A program made the position numbers and the translations under genes. A model generated the notes under the pieces. It ran no database searches. It was not told where the DNA came from and saw nothing but the letters and a program-made list of their open reading frames with translations. A DNA stretch of 64,000 nt from Hydractinia symbiolongicarpus (taxonomy: Eukaryota; Cnidaria; Hydrozoa; Anthoathecata; Hydractiniidae): the NCBI RefSeq assembly GCF_029227915.1, contig NC_079880.1, positions 5,768,001-5,832,000 of the forward strand, in the 5' to 3' direction. Of this stretch, positions 37,618 through 48,528 are shown piece after piece. How positions within the stretch are numbered: position 1 is the stretch's first letter; each line of letters begins with the position of its first letter.

Positions 37618-37820
37618 ATGAGTTTACTCCCTGGGTACTTTCTTTGTATACTTTTGACTATACGGGCCGAGTCCGGGATTTACGGGAAATCGCGGGTTTT
37701 CGTTTGCCGGCGATTAAACTTCTTTTATTCAGCGTCTCATCAAAAATGAAAACATTTTTAAAAACTACAAGTCTTATGCGTTTTAGTGGTGAAAAAATAA
37801 TTTAAAAAATCGTTCTGGAA
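37618..37820 (+). repeat. Representative full-length 203-bp monomer
   Basis: This copy has none of the common 1-bp deletions and serves as a map of the unit. Offsets from its first base: near-palindrome CCCTGGG at 12-18, GTATAC at 29-34, CGGG at 46, 57, 66 and 76, CCGGG core at 56-60, GCCGGC at 89-94, the strongly conserved box catcaaaaatgaaaac at 121-136, T5/A5 tract at 138-147, ttttagtggtg at 164-173, and A-rich tracts at about 173-192. A consensus-like monomer of this form has about 37% G+C, concentrated in the first 120 bp. The next copy begins atgcgttt, an isolated variant of the usual start. Confidence 0.95.
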
Positions 37821-38428
37821 ATGCGTTTACTCCCTGGGTACTTTCTTTGTATTCTTTTGACTATACGGGCCGAGTCCGGGATTTACGGGAAATCGCAGAT
37901 TTTCGTTTGCCGGCGATTAAACTGCTTTTATTCAGCGTCTCATCAAAAATGAAAACATTCTTGAAAACTACAAGTCTCGTGCGTTTTAGTGGTGAAATAA
38001 TAATTTAAAAAATCGTTTGGGAAATGAGTTTACTCCCTGGGTACTTTCTTTGTATACTTTTGACTACACGGCCAAGCCCGGGATTTTCGGGAAATCGCGG
38101 GTTTTCGTTTGCCGGCGATTAAACTTCTTTTATTCAGCGTCTCATCAAAAATAAAAACATTTTTAAAAACTACAAGTCTTATGCGTTTTAGTGGTGAAAA
38201 AATAATTTAAAAAATCGTTCTGGAAATGAGTTTACTCCCTGGGTACTTTCTTTGTATACTTTTGACTATACGGGCCGAGTCCAGGATTTACGGGAAATCG
38301 CAGGTTTTCGTTTGCCGGCGATTAAACTTCTTTTATTCAGCGTCTCATCAAAAATGAAAACATTTTTGAAAACTACAAGTCTCATGCGTTTTAGTGGTGA
38401 AAAAATAATTTAAAAAATCGTTCTGGAA

Positions 38429-41400
38429 ATGAGTTTACTCCCTGGGTACTTTCTTTGTATACTTTTGACTATACGGGCCGAGTACGGGATTTACGGGAAA
38501 TCGCAGGTTTTCGTTTGCCGGCGATTAAACTTCTTTTATTCAGCGTCTCATCAAAAATGAAAACATTTTTGAAAACTACAAGTCTCATGCGTTTTAGAGG
38601 TGAAAAAATAATTTAAAAAATCGTTCGGGAAATGAGTTTACACCCTGGGTACTTTCTTTGTATACTATTGACTATACGGGCCGAGTCCGTGATTTACGGG
38701 AAATCGCAGGTTTTCGTTTGCCGGCGATTAAACTTCTTTTATTCAGCGTCTCATCAAAAATGAAAACATTTTTAAAAACTACAAGTCTTATGCGTTTTAG
38801 TGGTGAAAAAATAATTTAAAAAATCGTTCGGAAAATGAGTTTACTTCCTGGGTACTTTCTTTGTATACTTTTGACTATACGGGCCAAGCCGGGATTTACG
38901 GGAAATCGCGGGTTTTCGTTTGCCGGCGATTAAACTTCTTTTATTCAGCGTCTCATCAAAACTGAAAACATCTTTGAAAATTACAAGTCTCATGGGCTTT
39001 AGTGGTGAAATAATAATTTAAAAAATCGTTTGGGAAATGAGTTTACTCCCTGGGTACTTTCTTTGTATACTTTTGACTATACGGGCTGAGTACGGGATTT
39101 ACGGGAAATCGCAGGTTTTCGTTTGCCGGCGATTAAACTTCTTTTATTCAGCGTCTCATCAAAAATGAAAACATTTTTGAAAACTACAAGTCTCATGCGT
39201 CTTAGTGGTGAAAAAACAATTTAAAAAATCGTTAGGGAAATGAGTTTACTCACTGGGTACTTTCCTTGTATTCTTTTGACTATACGGGCCGAGACCGGGA
39301 TTTACGGGAAATTGCGGGTTTTCGTTTGCCGGCGATTAAGCTTCCTTTATTGAGCGTCTCATCAAAAATGAAAACATTTTTAAAAACTACAAGTCTCATG
39401 GGCTTTAGTGGTGAAATAATAATTTAAAAAATTGTTTGGGAAATGAGTTTACTCCCTGGGTACTTTCTTTGTATACTTTTGACTATACGGGCCGAGTCCA
39501 AGATTTACGGGAAATCGCAGGTTTTCGTTTGCCGGCGATTAAACTTCTTTTATTCACCGTCTCATCAAAAATGAAAACATTTTTAAAAACTACAAGTCTC
39601 ATGCGCTTTAGTGCTGAAAAAATAATTTAAAAAATCGTTCTGGAAATGAGTTTACTCCCTGGGTACTTTCTTTGCATACTTTTGACTATACGGGCCGAGT
39701 CCGGGATTTACGGGAAATCGCAGGTTTTCGTTTGCCGGCGATTAAACTTCTTTTATTCAGCGTCTCATCAAAAATGAAAACATTCTTGAAAACTACAAGT
39801 CTCATGCGTTGTAGTGGTGAAATAATAATTTAAAAAATCGTTTGAGAAATGAGTTTACTCCCTGGGTACTTTCTTTGTATACTTTTGACTATACGGGCCG
39901 AGTCCAGGATTTACGGGAAATCGCAGGTTTTCGTTTGCCGGCGATTAAACTTCTTTTATTCACCGTCTCATCAAAAATGAAAACATTTTTTAAAACTACA
40001 AGTCTCATGCGTTTCAGTGCTGAAAAAATAATTTAAAAAATCGTTTGGGAAATGAGTTTACACCCTGGGTACTTTCTTTGTATACTTTTGACTATGCGGG
40101 CCGAGTCCGGGGTTTACGGGAAATGGCGGGTTTTCGTTTGCCGGCGATTAAACGTCTTTTATTCAGCGTCTCATCAAAAATGAAAACATTTTTGAAAACT
40201 ACAAGTCTCATGCGTTTTAGTGGTGGAAAAATAATTTAAAAAATCGTTCGGGAAATGAGTTTACTCCCTGGGTACTTTCTTTGGCGGGTTTTCGTTTGCT
40301 GGCGATTAAACTTCTTTTATTCAGCGTCTCATCAAAAATGAAAACATTTTTAAAAACTACAAGTCTCATGGGATTTAGTGGTGAAATAATAATTTAAAAA
40401 ATCGTTAGGGAAATGAGTTTACTCCCTGGGTACTTTCTTTGTATACTTTTGACTATACGGGCTAAGCCCGGGATTTACGGGAAATTGCAGGTTTTCGTTT
40501 GCCGGCGATTAAACTTCTTTTATTCAGCGTCTCATCAAAAATGAAAACATTTTTTGAAAACTACAAGTCTCATGCGTTTTAGTGGTGAAAAAAAATTTAA
40601 AAAATCGTTCGGGAAATGAGTTTACTCCCTGGGTACTTTCTTTGTATACATTCGACTATACGGGCCAAGCCCCGGATTTACGGGAAAACGCGGGATTTCG
40701 TTTGCCAGCGATTAAACCTCTTTCATTAGGCGTCTCATCAAAAATGAAAACATCTTTGAAAATCACAAGTCTCATGGGCTTTAGTGGTGAAATAATAATT
40801 TAAAAAATCGTTTGGGAAATGAGTTTACTCCCTGGGTACTTTCTTTGTATACTTTTGACTATACGTGCCGAATACGTGATTTACGGGAAATCGCAGGTTT
40901 TCGTTTGCCGGCGATTAAACTTCTTTTATTCAGCGTCTCATCAAAAATGAAAACATTTTTGAAAACTACAAGTCTCATGCGTCTTAGTGGTGAAAAAATA
41001 ATTTAAAAAATCGTTAGGGAAATGAGTTTACTCACTGGGTACTTTCCTTGTAATCTTTTGACTATACGGGCCGAGACCGGGATTTACGGGAAATTGCGGG
41101 TTTTCGTTTGCCGGCGATTAAACTTCCTTTATTCAGCGTCTCATCAAAAATGAAAACATTTTTAAAAACTACAAGTCTCATGGGCTTTAGTGGTGAAATA
41201 ATAATTTAAAAAATCGTTTGGGAAATGAGTTTACTCCCTGGGTACTTTCTTTGTATACTTTTGACTATACGGGCCGAGTACGGGATTTACGGGAAATGGC
41301 AGGTTTTCGTTTGCCGGCGATTAAACTTCTTTTATTCAGCGTCTCATCAAAAATGAAAACATTTTTAAAAACTACAAGTCTCATGCGTTTTAGAGGTGAA

Positions 41401-42035
41401 AAAATAATTTAAAAAATCGTTCGGGAACTGAGTTTACACCCTGGGTACTTTCTTTGTATACTATTGACTATACGGGCCGAGTCCGGGATTTACGGGAAAT
41501 CGCAGGTTTTCGTTTGCCGGCGATTAAACTTCTTTTATTCAGCGTCTCATCAAAAATGAAAACATTTTTAAAAACTACAAGTCTTATGCGTTTTAGTGGT
41601 GAAAAAATAATTTAAAAAATCGTTCTGGAAATGAGTTTACTCCCTGGGTACTTTCTTTGTATACTTTTGACTATACGGGCCGAGTCCGGGATTTACGTGA
41701 AATCGCAGGTTTTCGTTTGCCGGCGATTAAACTTCTTTTATTCACCGTCTCATCAAAAATGAAAACATTTTTAAAAACTACAAGTCTCATACGCTTTAGT
41801 GCTGAAAAAATAATTTAAAAAATCGTTCTGGAAATGAGTTTACTCCCTGGGTACTTTCTTTGTATACTTTTGACTACACGGGCCGAGTCCAGGATTTACG
41901 GAAAATCGCAGGTTTTCGTTTGCCAGCGATTAAACTTCTTTTATTCACCGTCTCATCAAAAATGAAAACATTTTTAAAAACTACAAGTCTCATGCGCTTT
42001 AGTGCTGAAAAAATAATTTAAAAAATCGTCGGGAA
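38429..42035 (+). repeat. Transition zone to right-hand monomer variants
   Basis: From here rightward, monomers with catgggctttag, caccgtctc, gagtacggg, tttacaccctgg and tactattgac appear; none is typical of the left half. Local repetition is visible: the series at 38429-39442 (gagtacggg, tactattg, catgggc, cttagtgg, gagaccgg) is partly repeated in shuffled order at 40616-41630. The monomers at 39240 and 41022 match (tcactggg, ttccttg, gagaccgg) at 1782 bp, nine monomers less the 45-bp loss at 40255. Confidence 0.75.
40255..40412 (+). repeat. Truncated monomer, 158 bp
   Basis: After tactttctttg the sequence jumps directly to gcgggttttcg, so about 45 bp containing gtatac, the cttttgacta region and the first CGGG elements are gone. 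The rest of the monomer is intact (catcaaaaatgaaaac, catgggatttag). It is the only monomer in the window that I saw shortened by more than a few bases. Confidence 0.92.
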
Positions 42036-44876
42036 ATGAGTTTACTCCCTGGGTACTTTCTTTGTATACTTTTGACTATACGGGCCGAGTCCGGGGTTTA
42101 CGGGAAATGGCGGGTTTTCGTTTGCCGGCGATAAAACGTCTTTTATTCAGCGTCTCATCAAAAATGAAAACATTTTTGAAAACTACAAGTTTCATGCGTT
42201 TTAGTGGTGAAAAAATAATTTAAAAAATCGTTCGGGAAATGAGTTTACTTCCTGGGTACTTTCTTTGTATACTTTTGGTTATACGGGCCGAGTCCAGGGT
42301 TTACGGGAAATGGCGGGTTTTCGTTTGCTGGCGATTAAACTTCTTTTATTCAGCGTCTCATCAAAAATGAAAACATTTTTAAAAACTACAAGTCTCATGG
42401 GCTTTAGTGGTGAAATAATAATTTAAAAAATCGTTCGGGAAATGAGTTTACTCCCTGGGTACTTTCTTATTATACTTTTGACTATACGGGCCGAGTCCGG
42501 GATTTACGGGAAATCGCAGGTTTTCGACTGCCGGCGATTAAACTTCTTTTATTCAGCGTCTCATCAAAAATGAAAACATTTTTGAAAACTACAAGTCTCA
42601 TGCGTTTTAGTGGTGAAAATATAATTTAAAAAATCGTTCGGGAAATGAGTTTACTCCCTGGGTACTTTCTTTGTATACTTTTGACTATACGGTCCGAGTC
42701 CGGGATTTACGCGAAGTCGCGGGTTTTCGTTTGCCGGCGATTAAACTTCTTTTATTCAGCGTCTCATCAAAAATGAAAACATTTTTAAAAACTGCAAGTC
42801 TCATGGGCTTTAGTGGTGAAATAATAATTTAAAAAATCGTTCGGGAAATGAGTTTACACCCTGAATACTTTCTTTGTAAACTTTTGACTATACGGACCGA
42901 GTCCGGGATTTACGGGAAATCGCAGGTTTTCGTTTGCCGGTGATTAAACTTCTTTCATTCAGCGTCTCATCAAAAATGAAAACATTTTTGAAAACTACAA
43001 GTCTCATGCGTTTTAGTGGTGAAAAGATAATTTAAAAAATCGTTCTGCAAATGAGTTTACTCTCAGGGTACTTTCTTTGTACACATTCGACTATACGGGC
43101 CAAGCCCCGGGTTTACGGGAAAACGCGGGATTTCGTTTGCCAGCGATTAAACCTCTTTCATTAGGCGTCTCATCAAAAATGAAAACATTTTTGAAAACTA
43201 CAAGTCTCATGCGTTTTAGTGGTGAAAAAAATTTTGAAAAATCGTTCGGGAAATGAGTTTACTCCCTGGGTACTTTCTTTGTACACATTCGACTATACGG
43301 GCCAAGCCCCGGGTTTACGGGAAAACGCGGGATTTCGTTTGCCAGCGATTAAACCTCTTTCATTAGGCGTCTCATCAAAAATGAAAACATCTTTGAAAAT
43401 TACAAGTCTCATGGGCTTTAGTGGTGAAATAATAATTTAAAAAATCGTTTGGGAAATGAGTTTACTCCCTGGGTACTTTCTTTGTATACTTTTGACTATA
43501 CGGGCCGAGTACGGGATTTACGGTAAATCGCAGGTTTTCGTTTGCCGACGATTAAACTTCTTTTATTCAGCGTCTCATCAAAAATGAAAACATTTTTGAA
43601 AACTACAAGTCTCATGCGTTTTAGTGGTGAAAAAATAATTTAAAAAATCGTTCGGGAAATGAGTTGACACCCTGGGTACTTTCTTTGTATACTATTGACT
43701 ATACGGGCCGAGTCCGGGATTTACGGGAAATCGCAGGTTTTCGTTTGCCGGCGATGAAACTTCTTTTATTCAGCGTCTCATCAAAAATGAAAACATTTTT
43801 AAAAACTACAAGTCTTATGCGTTTTAGTGGTGAAATAATAATTTAAAAAATCGTTCTGGAAATGAGTTTACTCCCTGGGTACTTTCTTTGTATACTTTTG
43901 ACTATACGGGCCGAGTCTGGGATTTACGGGAAGTCGCAGGTTTTTGTTTGCCGGCGATTAAACTTCTTTTATTCAGCGTCTCATCAAAAATGAAAACATT
44001 CTTGAAAACTACAAATCTCATGCGTTTTAGTGGTGAAATAATAATTTAAAAAATCGTTTGGGAAATGAGTTTACTCCCTGGGTACTTTCTTTGTATACTT
44101 TTGACTATACGGGCCGAGTCCAGGATTTACGGGAAATCGCAGGTTTTCGTTTGCCGGCGATTAAACTTCTTTTATTCACCGTCTCATCAAAAATGAAAAC
44201 ATTTTTAAAAACTACAAGTCTCATGGTCTTTAGTGGTGAAATAATAATTTAAAAAATCGTTCGGGAAATGAGTTTACACCCTTGGTACTTTCTTATTATA
44301 ATTTTTACTATACGGGCCGAGTCCGGGATTTACGGGAAAGCGCAGGTTTTCGTCTGCCGGCGATTAAACTTCTTTCATTCAGCATCTCATCAAAAATGAA
44401 AACATTTTTGAAAACTACAAGTCTCATGCGTTTTAGTGGTGAAAATGTAATTTAAAAAATCGTTCCGGAAATGAGTTTACTCCCTGGGTACTTTCTTTGT
44501 ATACTTTTGACTATACGGTCTGAGTCCAGGATTTACGGGAAGTCGCGGGTTTTCGTTTCCCGGCGATTAAACTTCTTTTATTCAGCGTCTCATCAAAAAT
44601 GAAAACATTTTTAAAAACTGCAAGTCTCATGGGCTTTAGTGGTGAAATAATAATTTAAAAAGTCGTTCGGGAAATGAGTTTACACCCTGGATACTTTCTT
44701 TGTATACGTTTGACTATACGGGCCGAGTCCGGGATTTACGGGAAATCGCAGGTTTTCGTTTGCCGGCGATTAAACTTCTTTCATTCAGCGTCTCATCAAA
44801 AATGAAAACATTTTTGAAAACTACAAGTCTCATGCGCTTTAGTGCTGAAAAAATAATTTAAAAAATCGTTCGGGAA
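42036..44876 (+). repeat. 14-monomer HOR, first copy (2841 bp)
   Basis: Markers in order are gataaaacgtc (42036), ttttggttat (42239), tcgactgcc (42442), ggtccgagtcc (42645), ggaccgag with gtgattaaac (42848), two ccccgggttt monomers (43051, 43253), gtaaatcg with gccgacg (43456), gagttgacacc with gatgaaac (43659), aggtttttg (43862), caccgtc with catggtc (44065), ttattat with cgtctgcc (44268), ggtctgag (44471) and caccctggata (44674). Each recurs 2841 bp later. Confidence 0.88.
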
Positions 44877-47717
44877 ATGAGTTTACTCCCTGGGTACTTT
44901 CTTTGTATACTTTTGACTATACGGGCCGAGTCCGGGGTTTACGGGAAATGGCGGGTTTTCGTTTGCCGGCGATAAAACGTCTTTTATTCAGCGTCTCATC
45001 AAAAATGAAAACATTTTTGAAAACTACAAGTTTCATGCGTTTTAGTGGTGAAAAAATAATTTAAAAAATCGTTCGGGAAATGAGTTTACTCCCTGGGTAC
45101 TTTCTTTGTATACTTTTGGTTATACGGGCCGAGTCCAGGGTTTACGGGAAATGGCGGGTTTTCGTTTGCTGGCGATTAAACTTCTTTTATTCAGCGTCTC
45201 ATCAAAAATGAAAACATTTTTAAAAACTACAAGTCTCATGGGCTTTAGTGGTGAAATAATAATTTAAAAAATCGTTCGGGAAATGAGTTTACACCCTGGC
45301 TACTTTCTTATTATACTTTTGACTATACGGGCCGAGTCCGGGATTTACGGGAAATCGCAGGTTTTCGACTGCCGGCGATTAAACTTCTTTTATTCAGCGT
45401 CTCATCAAAAATGAAAACATTTTTGAAAACTACAAGTCTCATGCGTTTTAGTGGTGAAAATATAATTTAAAAAATCGTTCGGGAAATGAGTTTACTCCCT
45501 GGGTACTTTCTTTGTATACTTTTGAATATACGGTCCGAGTCCGGGATTTACGGGAAGTCGCGGGTTTTCGTTTGCCGGCGATTAAACTTCTTTTATTCAG
45601 CGTCTCATCAAAAATGAAAACATTTTTAAAAACTGCAAGTCTCATGGGCTTTAGTGGTGAAATAATAATTTAAAAAATCGTTCGGGAAATGAGTTTACAC
45701 CCTGGATACTTTCTTTGTATACTTTTGACTATACGGACCGAGTCCGGGATTTACGGGAAATCGCAGGTTTTCGTTTGCCGGTGATTAAACTTCTTTCATT
45801 CAGCGTCTCATCAAAAATGAAAACATTTTTGAAAACTACAAGTCTCATGCATTTTAGTGGTGAAAAGATAATTTAAAAAATCGTTCTGCAAATGAGTTTA
45901 CTCACAGGGTACTTTCTTTGTACACATTCGACTATACGGGCCAAGCCCCGGGTTTACGGGAAAACGCGGGATTTCGTTTGCCAGCGATTAAACCTCTTTC
46001 ATTAGGCGTCTCATCAAAAATGAAAACATTTTTGAAAACTACAAGTCTCATGCGTTTTAGTGGTGAAAAAAATTTTGAAAAATCGTTCGGGAAATGAGTT
46101 TACTCCCTGGGTACTTTCTTTGTACACATTCGACTATACGGGCCAAGCCCCGGGTTTACGGGAAAACGCGGGATTTCGTTTGCCAGCGATTAAACCTCTT
46201 TCATTAGGCGTCTCATCAAAAATGAAAACATCTTTGAAAATTACAAGTCTCATGGGCTTTAGTGGTGAAATAATAATTTAAAAAATCGTTTGGGAAATGA
46301 GTTTACTCCCTGGGTACTTTCTTTGTATACTTTTGACTGTACGGGCCGAGTACGGGATTTACGGTAAATCGCAGGTTTTCGTTTGCCGACGATTAAACTT
46401 CTTTTATTCAGCGTCTCATCAAAAATGAAAACATTTTTGAAAACTACAAGTCTCATGCGTTTTAGTGGTGAAAAAATAATTTAAAAAATCGTTCGGGAAA
46501 TGAGTTGACACCCTGGGTACTTTCTTTGTATACTATTGACTATACGGGCCGAGTCCGGGATTTACGGGAAATCGCAGGTTTTCGTTTGCCGGCGATGAAA
46601 CTTCTTTTATTCAGCGTCTCATCAAAAATGAAAACATTTTTAAAAACTACAAGTCTTATGCGTTTTAGTGGTGAAATAATAATTTAAAAAATCGTTCTGG
46701 AAATGAGTTTACTCCCTGGGTACTTTCTTTGTATACTTTTGACTATACGGGCCGAGTCCGGGATTTACGGGAAGTCGCAGGTTTTTGTTTGCCGGCGATT
46801 AAACTTCTTTTATTCAGCGTCTCATCAAAAATGAAAACATTTTTGAAAACTACAAATCTCATGCGTTTTAGTGGTGAAATAATAATTTAAAAAATCGTTT
46901 GGGAAATGAGTTTACTCCCTGGGTACTTTCTTTGTATACTTTTGACTATACGGGCCGAGTCCAGGATTTACGGGAAATCGCAGGTTTTCGTTTGCCGGCG
47001 ATTAAACTTCTTTTATTCACCGTCTCATCAAAAATGAAAACATTTTTAAAAACTACAAGTCTCATGGTCTTTACTGGTGAAATAATAATTTAAAAAATCG
47101 TTCGGGAAATGAGCTTACACCCTTGGTACTTTCTTATTATACTTTTTACTATACGGGCCGAGTCCGGGATTTACGGGAAAGCGCAGGTTTTCGTCTGCCG
47201 GCGATTAAACTTCTTTCATTCAGCATCTCATCAAAAATGAAAACATTTTTGAAAACTACAAGTCTCATGCGTTTTAGTGGTGAAAATATAATTTAAAAAA
47301 TCGTTCCGGAAATGAGTTTACTCCCTGGGTACTTTCTTTGTATACTTTTGACTATACGGTCTGAGTCCAGGATTTACGGGAAGTCGCGGATTTTCGTTTG
47401 CCGGCGATTAAACTTCTTTTATTCAGCGTCTCATCAAAAATGAAAACATTTTTAAAAACTGCAAGTCTCATGGGCTTTAGTGGTGAAATAATAATTTAAA
47501 AAGTCGTTCGGGAAATGAGTTTACACCCTGGATACTTTCTTTGTATACTTTTGACTATACGGGCCGAGTCCGGGATTTACGCGAAATCGCAGGTTTTCGT
47601 TTGCCGGCGATTAAACTTCTTTCATTCAGCGTCTCATCAAAAATGAAAACATTTTTGAAAACTACAAGTCTCATGCGTTTTAGTGGTGAAAAAATAATTT
47701 AAAAAATCGTTCTGGAA
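44877..47717 (+). repeat. 14-monomer HOR, second copy (2841 bp)
   Basis: Same fourteen monomers in the same order as 42036-44876. By eye I counted on the order of twenty substitutions between the copies (for example gactgtacgg against gactatacgg, tactggtg against tagtggtg, gaatatacgg against gactatacgg), which is about 99% identity. The equal length shows that no net indel separates them apart from compensating single bases such as tcgtcggg near 42029. Confidence 0.88.
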
Positions 47718-48528
47718 GTGAGTTTACTCACACGGTACTTTCTTTGTATACATTCGACTATACGGGCCAAGCCCGGGGTTTACGGGAAATCGCGGGTTTT
47801 GGTTTGCCGGCGATTAAACCTCTTTCATAAAGCGTCTCATCAAAAATGAAAACATTTTTGAAAACTACAAGTCTCATGCGTTTTAGTGGTGAAAAAAAAA
47901 TTTAAAAAATCGTTCGGGAAATGAGTTTACTCCCTGGGTACTTTCTTTGTATACATTCGACTATACGGGCCAAGCGCGGGATTTACGGGAAATCGCGGGA
48001 TTTTGTTTGCCGGCGATTAAACCTCTTTTATTAAGCGTCTCATCAAAAATGAAAACATTTGTGAAAAATGCAAGTCTCATGCGATTTAGTGGTGAAAAGA
48101 TATTTGAAAAAATCGTTTCGGAAATGAGTTTACTCACAGGGTACTTTCTTTGCATACATTCGACTATACGGGCCAAGCGCGGGATTTACGGGAAATCGCG
48201 GGATTTCGTTTGCCGGCGATTAAACCTCTTTTATTAAGCGTCTCATCAAAAATGAAAACATTTTTGAAAACTGCAAGTCTCATGCGTTTTAGTGGTGAAA
48301 AGATAATTGAAAAAATCGTTTCGAAAATGAGTTTACTCACAGGGTACTTTCTTTGTATACATTCGACTATACGGGCCAAGCCTGGGATTTGCGGGAAATC
48401 GCGGGTTTTCGTTTGCCGGCGATTAAACAACTTTCATTAAGCGTCTCATCAAAAATGAAAACATTTTTGAAAACTACAAGTCTCATGCGTTTTAGTGGTG
48501 AAAAAAATTTTGAAAAATCGTTCGGGAA
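46094..48528 (+). repeat. 12-monomer unit nested across the end of the 14-monomer HOR (2435 bp)
   Basis: It comprises the last eight monomers of the 44877-47717 unit plus four more at 47718 (ctcacacgg), 47921 (caagcgcggg), 48124 (tttgcatacattcg) and 48327 (cctgggatttgcggg, aacaactttc). The series restarts at 48529: offsets are 2435 bp up to the caggtttttg monomer and 2232 bp after it, because one monomer is missing in the second copy. Confidence 0.83.

Noticed and set aside
37618-37680. Promoter-like tatacttttgactatac
   Set aside because: Short A/T-rich words resembling promoter boxes are expected in this composition, recur in every monomer and lead to no gene. Satellite transcription is possible but is not shown by the sequence.
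37697-37716. Possible CENP-B box at ttttcgtttgccggcgatta
   Set aside because: It shares the TTCG start of the mammalian CENP-B box, but the required A and the CGGG at the far end of the 17-bp motif are not in place. The region at the monomer end with tcgttcgggaa fails on spacing too. A different binding protein remains possible.
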